Below the pieces are notes generated by a model, which was not told the DNA's origin, searched no databases, and saw only the letters and a list, made by a program, of their open reading frames with translations. Below are positions 1 through 8,060 of a stretch of DNA of 45,011 bases, piece by piece. Source of the DNA: Desulfobulbaceae bacterium (GTDB taxonomy: Bacteria > Desulfobacterota > Desulfobulbia > Desulfobulbales > Desulfobulbaceae). The translations under genes were made by a program, and so were the position numbers. The DNA lies in assembly GCA_015484845.1 (NCBI GenBank), contig WFUT01000010.1, positions 1 to 45,011 on the forward strand. Reading direction: 5' to 3'. Numbering within the stretch: the first letter of the stretch is position 1; the number at the start of each line of letters is the position of its first letter.

Positions 1-42
1 ATTTTTATGATCAATTAATATCGCATTATTTTTTTGTAAATA

Positions 43-1239
43 TTATTTTTTCCCTATAATAACAGTATTTGATCCTATAGGATCATTTTGTATATATATT
101 CTACCTGCTTTTATTCCGATAACTTTTTCTAATGTAAAATACTTTCCACATAATTCTATTATTCCATCAAGATCATACTCTATTGTGTGAGATGTTATTA
201 TTGGTATATGTCCAAATCTGTTTTGCGGTGTGCTTAAAATCAGTAATCCTCCTGGGCGAATAATTCGATGAAGTTCCTTTAAGCATGCCATTGCATCAAC
301 ATGTTCAATGGTTTCCATAGATATTACAGTATCAAAAGTGTTGTCCGAAAAGCTTGTTTCGGTGATGTCTTCGACATGAAAATGAGTATTTGTTCTATTC
401 GATAAAGATTTAGCATGAACTATAACATTGTTATCAATGTCTGCACCGTGTATTTCTGCAACTCTATCAGATAGATAGATTGTACCGTATCCTTGACCGC
501 AAGCGATATCCAGAACTTTCATGTCGGGTTCAAGGTATGTTTCCGCGATCTTATAATGAAAATCTCTCTGGTTTCCCATCCACAAGGGCTTGAATATTGA
601 GTCTATTCGATGTTGGTTATAGATTTCTTTTGCCTGTTCGCGGCATGTCTGGAGAAAAGGGTCTTCATATTCAGGTACCTGTTTGATGTAAGCGCAGGAG
701 AATTGTTCAGGATGAGAAAACATGAAAAATTTCGGGTGGACATGGAACGGTTTATCTTCGCGATTAATCAGGATACTTCCGAGTTGCCGCAGGGCCCCGA
801 TCCTGTATATGTCAACACCGAATTGCACAGGAAAATCATCTGGAAGTTTTACCGCATCAAGTTTCTTAGAAATAGCCTGTTGCAGCATTTCCTGGGCAGC
901 CTGACTGTCGAAACAGAAGTGCACACCGTCGATACGTACCAGGTAATCAGACACGGATAAATTCTCGGTCGCCTCCAGAATCCGTAGAAGAGGGCTTGTA
1001 TCGTGGGCATAATGTACCTGTACTTGGCTGGCAGGAAATTCTGTAACTACATTGTTCAGCATACCTCCCCGGTCAAATTCCGGTGCAGCCAGAATCAGTT
1101 TGCTCTCCGGGAAAGCTTCAAGGGCTCTTCGAATGGTATGAAATACCACCGGTTTTCCCTGCACAGGCTTGATACAGAGGTCCGGGCCACCTGACCATGA
1201 ACGTGAGCTGGCCTGAATAATAATCGTTGGTCGATACAT
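43..1239 (-). CDS. Nucleotidyltransferase-like / SAM methyltransferase chimera
   Basis: 398 residues with two parts. Residues 1 to about 200 look like a nucleotide-sugar transferase of the SpsF/CMP-sugar synthetase type: an N-terminal beta strand, a KPVQGKPVVFHTIRRAL segment like the substrate-binding helix of that fold, and YLVRIDGVHF where family members carry their D-x-D region. The usual R-x-x-S-x-R-LPGK loop is degenerate (ASSRSWSGG), so activity is uncertain. Residues about 225-398 are a class I methyltransferase with SAM motif VLDIACGQGYG at 242-252, an acidic motif near GADIDN, and an SMETIEHV post-motif. It lies at the downstream end of the nonulosonic-acid/Maf cluster, so it may modify a flagellar glycan or its precursor. 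GC content falls from roughly 45 percent over the N-terminal part to about one third over the methyltransferase part, which suggests a fusion or recent acquisition. The stop lies 42 bases from the window edge. Confidence 0.75.
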   Translation of the reverse strand: MYRPTIIIQASSRSWSGGPDLCIKPVQGKPVVFHTIRRALEAFPESKLILAAPEFDRGGMLNNVVTEFPASQVQVHYAHDTSPLLRILEATENLSVSDYLVRIDGVHFCFDSQAAQEMLQQAISKKLDAVKLPDDFPVQFGVDIYRIGALRQLGSILINREDKPFHVHPKFFMFSHPEQFSCAYIKQVPEYEDPFLQTCREQAKEIYNQHRIDSIFKPLWMGNQRDFHYKIAETYLEPDMKVLDIACGQGYGTIYLSDRVAEIHGADIDNNVIVHAKSLSNRTNTHFHVEDITETSFSDNTFDTVISMETIEHVDAMACLKELHRIIRPGGLLILSTPQNRFGHIPIITSHTIEYDLDGIIELCGKYFTLEKVIGIKAGRIYIQNDPIGSNTVIIGKK

Positions 1240-1327
1240 GAGCTGTTCCAGGTTCCAAGACTCTGTTTTGCCAAATAAAGGGTTGTTTCTAGATAATTAT
1301 CAGGTTGCCTTGTTTCTATTTCATCTC

Positions 1328-2236
1328 CTAGCGGGCAAACAGGACAATCTCTCTCCCCAGTCCATGACAGGCAAGGGCTTGGTACATCTTTCGCTTCACA
1401 TGATTCATTCCGGCTTTCCTGAGATTTTTTTCAAAGGTCATCCTCTTTACGTGGCAGGCTCGGCCTAGTGAGTCATCAGCGATATAATTATCTCCCATCA
1501 GCAGAAACATGTCGATTGGAAAGGTGGTTTCCCGGGCAAGGATTTCAAATTGACATTTTGTCAGGAGTCGCTCCAGGCTGTCAAAATCAAAGTAGTTGAT
1601 GTGATGGGGGGGAGCCACCCACCAGGTATCGAAATTACAGGCCTTCTGCAGAGCTGTCTGGAATGGGTTGAAGTCGTTGGGTGCAACAACGCACAGAATA
1701 CCGCCGGGATCAAGAAGCCCGTGACAGCGTTTAAGCATGTCGATCGGGTCGGGCAGGTGCTCAAGAACGTTGTTCATGTGTATGGCATCGAACTTTCCCA
1801 GACGCCTGGCCATGTCGTCATCTAGAAATCCTTCCATAACGGGTACGCCCAACTGGCGGCTGTGGTCAATGGCCTGTTGGGACGGTTCGATACCCAGGAC
1901 CTGCCAGCCCTGTTGCAGTCCGTATTGCAGGAAGAAGCCAGGGCCTGAACCTACATCCAGTATGCGTCGTCTTCCAGGCTGAAGATATTTTGAAAATTCC
2001 AGGTAGCGGTCACTGTATGCCCCCTGCCACCAATCAAGATCTCTTGTAACGCCCTCAATATAGAGAGGTTTGTCTTTGGCGTAATATTCGTTGCGATAGA
2101 CATGCTCAAGCTCGTCAATGTCTGGAATGGGAACAACATGTTTGAAACGGCATGTTTGGCAGTCGATAAGCTCAAATTCTCCGCAGGTCTGAACAATATA
2201 CCCCCTGTGCTGCTTCCACTCATGTAACTTGTTCAT
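1328..2236 (-). CDS. Class I SAM-dependent methyltransferase
   Basis: 302 residues. A short N-terminal region carries a CQTC pair (residues 26-29), like the metal-ribbon lead-in seen in some sugar methyltransferases. The Rossmann methyltransferase core follows: motif I is ILDVGSGPGFF at about 92-102, the acidic residue that binds the ribose lies in LGIEPS, and IHMNNVLEHLPDP is the downstream motif with the usual LEH signature. This is the methyltransferase type 11/12 group, often found in polysaccharide and glycan loci. It sits between the NeuB-like synthase and the chimeric transferase on the same strand, with about 90 bases on either side, so O- or N-methylation of a flagellin glycan is the reasonable inference. 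The actual substrate cannot be read from the sequence. Confidence 0.8.
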   Translation of the reverse strand: MNKLHEWKQHRGYIVQTCGEFELIDCQTCRFKHVVPIPDIDELEHVYRNEYYAKDKPLYIEGVTRDLDWWQGAYSDRYLEFSKYLQPGRRRILDVGSGPGFFLQYGLQQGWQVLGIEPSQQAIDHSRQLGVPVMEGFLDDDMARRLGKFDAIHMNNVLEHLPDPIDMLKRCHGLLDPGGILCVVAPNDFNPFQTALQKACNFDTWWVAPPHHINYFDFDSLERLLTKCQFEILARETTFPIDMFLLMGDNYIADDSLGRACHVKRMTFEKNLRKAGMNHVKRKMYQALACHGLGREIVLFAR

Positions 2237-2325
2237 CGCTAACAGGCTCCGTTATTGAGAAGAGGTCCTGAAGAAAAGGAATGAAGGAGACCAACAGCGC
2301 AGTCTGTCCGGTTAGGTTGCCGTTG

Positions 2326-3168
2326 TTACCGGATTTGACTCAGGGGACGCAGTCCGTCACGGGGATCCCGGCGCCAGGCGCGATCAGGCTCTTCCGAGGG
2401 TATGATCTTTTTTCCGGGGGCACCATCAGCCTCCATGCCGAGCCGGATCGTCTCGATCACCTCTGTGACTTTTTGCGGAAGCCAGCAATGGCCCAGGGGG
2501 TATTCGACACCCTGACCATCGATATCGAGATGGAACTCTATCATGGATGCCTTCCATCTGTGCACGGCCCGGTACATCACGGCCGGCGATACACTGTGAT
2601 CGGACCATCCGACCCGGCAACCGAAATGTTGCCGGAGTGTTTCGATGACCGCCAGGTTGCACTGGTCCACGGGCGTCGGGTAGGCGGAGACGCAGTGAAG
2701 GAGTGTGAGGTCCCGACAGCCCGCCGCCTGCAATGTCGTCACCGCCTCGTCTATTTCCTCCATGGTCGCCATGCCGGTGGAGAGAACAACGGGTTTGCCG
2801 GTCCTAGCGCAGGCGATCAGGAGATCTTTCCAGGGCAGCTCGTAGGACGCGATCTTGTAGAAGCTGACATACGGAGCGAGTTCGTTCACCGCTTCCAGGT
2901 AGAAGGGCGTACATGAAAATGCAATATCATGTTCTGCGCATTTTTCATGGAGAAGGGGAAGAAATTCTGTGGGTAATTCCCATTGTTTTCTTTTTCTATG
3001 TTCCGCACTTAGCTGCAGCACAGAGGGGGCAAAGAGCTTGTCGATCCGGAACAGCTGAAATTTAACCGCAGCACATCCTATTTGGGCAGCTGTCTCGATA
3101 AAGCGATAACAGCGCCCGAGATTCTGATTGTGGTTGCTGGATACCTCGGCGATAAATGTGACAGTCAT
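2326..3168 (-). CDS. NeuB-like N-acetylneuraminate/legionaminate synthase family protein, short form
   Basis: 280 residues when begun at the ATG whose ATGA overlaps the stop of the upstream gene; an open frame continues upstream only as a shadow of that gene. NeuB-type enzymes condense phosphoenolpyruvate with an N-acyl hexosamine to give a nine-carbon sugar acid. Visible TIM-barrel motifs are FIAEVSSNHNQ at the N-terminus, AVKFQLF, the FYKIASYEL strand, PVVLSTGMATMEE and GWSDHSVS near the C-terminus. The enzyme stops shortly after KKIIPSEEPDR with a WRRDPRDGLRPL tail. It therefore lacks the C-terminal SAF (antifreeze-like) domain that normally completes a NeuB of about 340 residues. The tail looks natural rather than frameshifted. 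With the SpsF/SpsG-like fusion upstream it forms part of a sialic-acid-like pathway that probably decorates flagellin. Confidence 0.85.
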   Translation of the reverse strand: MTVTFIAEVSSNHNQNLGRCYRFIETAAQIGCAAVKFQLFRIDKLFAPSVLQLSAEHRKRKQWELPTEFLPLLHEKCAEHDIAFSCTPFYLEAVNELAPYVSFYKIASYELPWKDLLIACARTGKPVVLSTGMATMEEIDEAVTTLQAAGCRDLTLLHCVSAYPTPVDQCNLAVIETLRQHFGCRVGWSDHSVSPAVMYRAVHRWKASMIEFHLDIDGQGVEYPLGHCWLPQKVTEVIETIRLGMEADGAPGKKIIPSEEPDRAWRRDPRDGLRPLSQIR

Positions 3169-4922
3169 GCGCAGGGTTGCTTCAGGAGAGAGTTTATCTT
3201 GCGGACAATGTTGGAGGTGCCGTCCCCAATGACCTGTCCTGTTTTCTCGACCAGGGCCTGATTGATGGTCCTGGAAAGTTCGTCCTGCGTTGCATCGGTG
3301 GGTACCACGATCTCCCTGAGACCGGTCTGCCTGTAAAAGCATCGGGCATCGCGGCAATGGTCAGCGGAAAACGCCCAGGTTACCGGGTAGGCACCCAGGG
3401 CAAGGGCCTCGTAAAAAGAAACGCCAAATCCGCTTAAAAACACACGGCTTCTCGCTATAAGGTAATGAAAATCAGGACGTTGCCCCTCAATAATGTGAAC
3501 AGTAAGATCAGTTGCTGCAGAAAATTTCTTGATGATATCTCTTTGCCACTCGTGATGCAGGTACGCCAGTAGATCAATGTTCTTGGGAATCTTCCGGTCC
3601 GTCAGCCTGCTGATTTCCCTGCGAAGTATCACATAGTCGCGTCCTGTAAGAATTTCAGGTTTCCCATCAGCGGACTGGCTTTCGGGAACTTGTCCTGTAA
3701 CACCAGGAATAATGACAAGGTCCGATTCCCTGGTCCAGTCATCAAGCCGGTCGATGATTACGACCCTTGAACTTTCGGGAAACCTCTGTCTCCACCCCGG
3801 TGGCAGATTGTTCTGGCAATTCAGGTCCAGGATAACCAGGTCAAAGGAGGCAAGCCAGGTGGTATTCCCGGGGCTGGAGAGACCAAGGAGTTCGACGGGA
3901 TTTTTTCCATCGTACATTGGCAGGGATACGGAGCGGTCTGTCGTGTCTTTATCCTTTGACAGTACCCGGAGTCCGACCGTCTCCAGGGAGTTTGTCGCCT
4001 CCTGGTCGGTTACCAGGAAGGTGACCGGCCATCCAAGCCGTTCCGTGATCTGCAACGCCAATTCACGGCTCCGCATGAGATGCCCGTAACCGTATTTTTC
4101 GCCGGCATCTACCACCATGAGGACCTTCCTGTCGATTTCTCCCACACCTTTCTGGTGGACATGGCTGTTGATGGTTAGAAGGGATTGATCCTGCCGCAGG
4201 AGGTTGACGGCCGCAGGAAGGCTGTAGGTGGAGCCGCTGGCTGCAAGGGTGTTGTACACTACATTATGGAATTCAAGATCCGCCCAGGTATCTATTGAAT
4301 AACGATGATGAAACGGGGCATAGAGGTCTTTTTGAAGCGCGATCCTATGACAGGTGAAAAGATCAGGACACTGGTGGAGGATCGGAAAATGGTGTTCCTT
4401 CAGAGCCGGCCGGTCCGACAGGTCATCGGCACGCTGCCAGGTCTTGATCCTGGCAACCGAGATACCCTGCAAGGCCGGCCGGTGGCCCTGGCTGTCTGGT
4501 TTGGCCGCGACAAAGTCTGCCTCCGGGTGGGACTTGAGTGACGAGATCAGCAGATCGATGGCCGGGGCATGGATTAATGGACAGTCGCCACTGACAAGCA
4601 CGCATATCTCCGCGAAGCATTTTTCGGCTGCCCGCCGCAACCGGGTGGTCACATGGTTAACGTCTCCAGGATACCTGTAGGTGGCTATTCCCTGCTTGTC
4701 GCTCCAGGAAAGAAGAAGGTCGTTTTCCGGCTCCGCTGATGTGGCCAGAACTATTTCGTCGACTTGCCGACATCTCCTGAGTTCCTCCAGAAGCCACTCC
4801 AGGAGCATTTTGCGCCCGATTTTTCTAAACTGCTTTCCTGGAAGCCTGGACGATCCGAGACGGGCCACAATAAAGGCCACTGTTCGTTCCGGCTTCAACG
4901 TGTTCCTGCTGCTCTCCTGCAT
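3165..4922 (-). CDS. SpsF-like cytidylyltransferase fused to SpsG/PseG-like glycosyl hydrolase-transferase
   Basis: 585 residues containing two enzymes of sialic-acid-type sugar biosynthesis. Residues about 12-250 are a cytidylyltransferase of the SpsF/NeuA family, with the CTP-binding loop RLGSSRLPGKQF at 21-32 and VLVSGDCPLI in the metal-site position. Residues about 265-585 resemble SpsG/PseG, a GT-B-fold UDP-sugar hydrolase: VVDAGEKYGYGHLMRS gives the G-x-G-H-x-x-R loop, and FLSGFGVSFYEALALGAYP is the C-terminal nucleotide-binding region. PseG releases UDP from the amino-sugar before NeuB acts, and CMP activation follows NeuB, so this protein would catalyse the steps on both sides of the adjacent synthase. 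The start is an ATG with AGCAGGG just upstream. The gene begins 111 bases after maf ends and overlaps the NeuB-like gene by 4 bases, implying translational coupling. Confidence 0.8.
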   Translation of the reverse strand: MQESSRNTLKPERTVAFIVARLGSSRLPGKQFRKIGRKMLLEWLLEELRRCRQVDEIVLATSAEPENDLLLSWSDKQGIATYRYPGDVNHVTTRLRRAAEKCFAEICVLVSGDCPLIHAPAIDLLISSLKSHPEADFVAAKPDSQGHRPALQGISVARIKTWQRADDLSDRPALKEHHFPILHQCPDLFTCHRIALQKDLYAPFHHRYSIDTWADLEFHNVVYNTLAASGSTYSLPAAVNLLRQDQSLLTINSHVHQKGVGEIDRKVLMVVDAGEKYGYGHLMRSRELALQITERLGWPVTFLVTDQEATNSLETVGLRVLSKDKDTTDRSVSLPMYDGKNPVELLGLSSPGNTTWLASFDLVILDLNCQNNLPPGWRQRFPESSRVVIIDRLDDWTRESDLVIIPGVTGQVPESQSADGKPEILTGRDYVILRREISRLTDRKIPKNIDLLAYLHHEWQRDIIKKFSAATDLTVHIIEGQRPDFHYLIARSRVFLSGFGVSFYEALALGAYPVTWAFSADHCRDARCFYRQTGLREIVVPTDATQDELSRTINQALVEKTGQVIGDGTSNIVRKINSLLKQPCA

Positions 4923-5033
4923 CCCTGCTCAGCTCAAGTTTTGATGTTGGATTGTCAGTGGAAAGTTGAAGCCGGGACCACATCACGCACCGTCAATTGT
5001 CTTCCACGCATTTTTACGGCTTTCCTAAAACAA

Positions 5034-7022
5034 CTAATCCAACTCCTTCACCGGCCATTCGAGTTGCTCAACCACGGCCCTGATCTTTTTCAGGCCGGAG
5101 CGATAAATCTCTTCCGCCATCTCCTGCTGATCGGCAAACAGCAATACCTTGTACCAGGCGACCAACAGGTGAAGAATAAACAGGATAAAGACTTCCGGCC
5201 GTCTGTCCCTCTCATCTTCCCGGTTCGCCATGACAGCAGCCAGTACTGCCCGGTCGACAACCTGGTTGAATTTCTTCCAGGTAAAAGTTTCGAGTTCCAG
5301 CCCACGGATCACATCTCTTTTCAACCCTTCAGCCACCTGACTTGAATCTTTGGCGTATGGTTTCCAATTTTTTCCTTTTTGAGCCGGTAAAAAAGCCTTC
5401 CTGATCCGATTGATATCATCCTGTTTGCGAGGATATTTTCGCAATTTAATGGCCTGGGACCGCCTGGCCCGTGCCCCCCTGACCCTGGCACCGTCGGACA
5501 GATTGTACACTGTCGTTTTATTTCCTGCCGCCTCAATGGCCTGCTCGATAACGATCCGCACATGAGTCAAAAAAGGCGTACTGGTGACAACATCCCGGTC
5601 TTTAGATGAGAAATTGGCCTCGACAACAATCTGCTGCATTTTTTCCAGGTAATCATCAACCGACCGTGCATCCGATCCCTGCTCCGGCTTGTCATATATG
5701 GTGGATCCGGCATGACTCTTATCGATAGAATAATAACCGAAATCGCAGCCAAGCAGGTAAATCTCCTTTGGCTGACACAGGCAGGCAAAGGAAAACGCCA
5801 TGGAGGTGCTGGAGGGCAGGACCCCGTGCAGGGGCATCGTAAAACGCACTGGCGCAACCTTGTCTCCTATGCCACAGAGCAGGAGTTCATTGAAATATCG
5901 CACTATCGACACCGGAGCATTGCACCCCGCAATCACTGGTATGTCCGGATCAAGACCAAGAGGGCTACGCAAACCTTGCTGAAGTAATTTCGTCTCCAGG
6001 GTGACCTGGAAATCAGGCCTGATTCCATGATGCAACAAAGGCCTGACCGCGCTGAACACTGCGAAAATAATCAGATTATCCTGGTTTGTCCTTAGCCACT
6101 CAAGATCATGATCAAGGGAAGGCCCTGATGCCACAACAGCAATCCTGGATTTTTCGGACAGACGGGGCCGGCTTGTCAGCAAAGGACACTGTTGCCTGAT
6201 ATTGGCCACAACCTGACGAATGGCATCATAATCGTGATCGAGCGGAAAGACCACGTTGGACATGGTGGCCTGATGCATGCGAAATGATTCGACCAGGTGC
6301 GGATTGTCCTGGCATTCATACCCTGGCAGAACACGGGTCCAGAGCTGACGGCTCACCGAGTAATTGCTGAAAAAATACCTTATCGCCTCGCTCTGAGGAT
6401 CAGGCCCGAGGGAAAACACCACCTCGGCCTGGCCGTTTATCTTCCGGTAATCAAGAAAATAACAGGAAACCTCAAACCGTTCCAGATCTGGCTCGACCAG
6501 AAGAATGTGACTCACCTCGGTACGAGAAAGATAGTAATCTATATGTAACCCGTGAAAAATACCGAGAAAAACAACTGGAGGAGAAAAACGGCGGCCATCA
6601 GGAAGCTCCTTGAGGTTGATCTGTTTGAGGGAAAAACGGATCAGGGAATCCGGGAACTCTGTCAGGAGCTGCTGGTACGTTGTTCGTAACGGCTTGCCGT
6701 GCAGTGGGTACCTGTCCATGGCAGGTATCTTGAAATTGCAGAGATCGATCCAGGTGTCATGGACCCAATCGCCCATCATGGCGGCAAACATATCCAACCC
6801 GGCTTCCGGGTGGGCCAGCTGACCGCTCTCTTCATGCGTTATTGACAGAAATTCCGGCGTAATATTCAACTGGTAAGGACATTTCTTTTTCCGGACAAGC
6901 GACAACAGGAAAGGATACCGCTGACGGAAAAATTCCATATTGCTCTCATATGTTTTCTGGAGAAGAAGCGGGCGTTCCTCTGGAGAGAGACATCGGAGCC
7001 TGTCTATCATTGACTGATTCAT
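5034..7022 (-). CDS. Maf-type motility accessory factor (DUF115), flagellin glycosyltransferase
   Basis: 662 residues from the ATG that overlaps the fliS stop as ATGA; a GTG two codons earlier is possible but less economical. The core, around residue 290 onward, is DUF115/MptE-like: IAVVASGPSLDHDLEWL is the nucleotide-binding glycine loop, followed by FAVFSAVRPLLHHGIRPDF and a strand leading to YLLGCDFGYYS. Maf proteins in Campylobacter, Helicobacter, Aeromonas and Clostridium transfer pseudaminic or legionaminic acid onto flagellin serines and threonines in the cytoplasm before export. The downstream genes for nonulosonic acid synthesis and the upstream fliS (flagellin chaperone) fit that role. 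No signal peptide or membrane segment is apparent. Because fliS is broken, the translational coupling from fliS into this gene is probably lost; expression may now depend on internal initiation. Confidence 0.85.
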   Translation of the reverse strand: MNQSMIDRLRCLSPEERPLLLQKTYESNMEFFRQRYPFLLSLVRKKKCPYQLNITPEFLSITHEESGQLAHPEAGLDMFAAMMGDWVHDTWIDLCNFKIPAMDRYPLHGKPLRTTYQQLLTEFPDSLIRFSLKQINLKELPDGRRFSPPVVFLGIFHGLHIDYYLSRTEVSHILLVEPDLERFEVSCYFLDYRKINGQAEVVFSLGPDPQSEAIRYFFSNYSVSRQLWTRVLPGYECQDNPHLVESFRMHQATMSNVVFPLDHDYDAIRQVVANIRQQCPLLTSRPRLSEKSRIAVVASGPSLDHDLEWLRTNQDNLIIFAVFSAVRPLLHHGIRPDFQVTLETKLLQQGLRSPLGLDPDIPVIAGCNAPVSIVRYFNELLLCGIGDKVAPVRFTMPLHGVLPSSTSMAFSFACLCQPKEIYLLGCDFGYYSIDKSHAGSTIYDKPEQGSDARSVDDYLEKMQQIVVEANFSSKDRDVVTSTPFLTHVRIVIEQAIEAAGNKTTVYNLSDGARVRGARARRSQAIKLRKYPRKQDDINRIRKAFLPAQKGKNWKPYAKDSSQVAEGLKRDVIRGLELETFTWKKFNQVVDRAVLAAVMANREDERDRRPEVFILFILHLLVAWYKVLLFADQQEMAEEIYRSGLKKIRAVVEQLEWPVKELD

Positions 7023-7710
7023 TTCCACAGGGTGGCTGCTATTTTGGTGTGCCCTGGAGCAGGATCGCTGTCCAGGTTTGGAGACCCCGGTTTCACCTGC
7101 TCGTTTCTGGCAAGAACTATGGCCTCGGCCCAGGTTTCGCGCAACTCCTTGAGCATCATCTTGACTATAGCCTTGAGTGGTTCAGGATCATTGTCCCCAT
7201 TGGCACTCATGAACTCTTTGGGCAGGTAATGATGCCGGGCGCCGAGGTTCTCGGCCAGGTTGGCATCCTGGAGGTGATCCAGGGTCGCATCGAGCTCGGA
7301 TATGATAGCCGAGGCCTTGTTTATATAATACCTAAATCCTGCAATTGGCAATTTTGCCGGAGATGCGAGGCATCAGGGGCGCAGACGTATAAGAATACTT
7401 CAAGCCCTTGATAACGATGCAGATTCGGTAAAATTGCCAATCCCGAATAACGAGAAAATGAAGAAAAAAAATCCTTCACACGGTCAGTGAGTCGAAAGGA
7501 ACGATCAAGTTCGTGTAATCCGCTGATATGGCAAAAAAATTTTTTTCTTCATTTTCGAAGTGCAGGATTTAGGTAATAGGCCCGCCTGGGGATATCATTG
7601 CTATCAATGGCCTTGACTGCCAAGGTCGTGCAGCGGATGGCGCCGTCATAAAGCATGAGCAGGAACTGTTCCGAAGTGGCACTGGCGATCTGGTTGGCGT
7701 ATCCGTTCAT
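7019..7710 (-). pseudogene. fliS: Flagellar export chaperone FliS, interrupted by a palindromic element
   Basis: Two halves of one FliS gene flank a 243-bp insertion. The 5' half starts at the ATG at 7710 and reads MNGYANQIASATSEQF, then LLMLYDGAIRCTTLAV and NDIPRRAYY, typical of FliS. The frame then runs into the element and stops at 7549, after 53 residues. The 3' half (from 7330 down to 7019) continues in register with YYINKASAIISELDATL and KMMLKELRETWAEAI. Removing the element and one copy of the TAATA duplication restores an uninterrupted 147-codon frame of normal FliS length. The 3' half has only a TTG inside the element as a possible start, so it is unlikely to be made. FliS binds the C-terminus of flagellin and prevents premature polymerisation, so its loss should impair filament assembly unless a second copy exists. 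Its start overlaps the preceding small gene by 4 bases, and its stop overlaps maf by 4 bases. Confidence 0.92.
7331..7573. mobile_element. 243-bp MITE-like element inserted in fliS
   Basis: The element begins CCTAAATCCTGCA (7331-7343) and ends with its exact reverse complement (7561-7573). It is flanked by the direct repeat TAATA at 7326-7330 and 7574-7578, the expected target duplication, because excision restores fliS. Inside are two further inverted repeats. One is a 16-bp pair at 7344-7359 / 7426-7441 with one mismatch. The other is an A/T-tract pair at 7454-7472 / 7539-7556 with one indel. Each encloses 66 bases. No open frame long enough for a transposase is present, so it would move in trans. 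The CCT-start ends and AT-rich 5-bp duplication resemble IS1380-family ends such as ISEcp1; that family assignment is inference. Two shorter relatives lie at 27160-27229 and 31986-32021. Confidence 0.9.
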
Positions 7711-8006
7711 GATACGTGGTGCCTGCCGCCAAGCGAAAGGACAAAGGCCTCATTGACCGCGAACCTTTTGCCCGGGGTAAACGGCGTCTTCCTGCCGCCT
7801 TCGCGCATCACGACCGTGTTGATGATCACCGGCGCATCGCGGCATATGATCTGGACCCTGGAGATATCCCGGTTCACCGGCACCTCCTTGGCGCCGCCGC
7901 CGGCATGCTGCTGCGCAATCTCGGTCCAGGAAAAGGCCGCACCCGGGAAGAGCAGGAGACAGGAAAGGAAAAGAAAGGGGAAAAAGAGAGATTTCCGGTA
8001 CAACAT
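7707..8006 (-). CDS. Small exported protein of unknown function
   Basis: 99 residues with a clear signal peptide: MLYRKS, then a hydrophobic stretch rich in Phe and Leu, ending at an A-F-S cleavage region near residue 26. A strong ribosome site (AGGAGG, five bases before the ATG) supports the start. The mature part is predicted beta-rich: VQIICRDAPVIINTVVM, then a polar turn and AFVLSLGGRHHVS at the end. The pattern loosely resembles DUF2541-type secreted proteins, which usually continue past this point, so the C-terminus may be truncated; this is a weak inference. Its stop overlaps the fliS start as ATGA. The unusual partnership of a secreted protein with fliS, at the boundary between the high-GC backbone and the lower-GC glycan island, may mark a recombination junction. 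Confidence 0.6.
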   Translation of the reverse strand: MLYRKSLFFPFLFLSCLLLFPGAAFSWTEIAQQHAGGGAKEVPVNRDISRVQIICRDAPVIINTVVMREGGRKTPFTPGKRFAVNEAFVLSLGGRHHVS

Positions 8007-8060
8007 GGGGCCTCCTTCTGTTGACAGGCAGGGACGGCCGCAACGGTGGGGACAAGACCG

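Noticed and set aside
7019-7351. A separate 110-residue gene beginning with TTG inside the fliS element
   Set aside because: It is the 3' half of fliS; the TTG lies in the inserted repeat and has no ribosome site.
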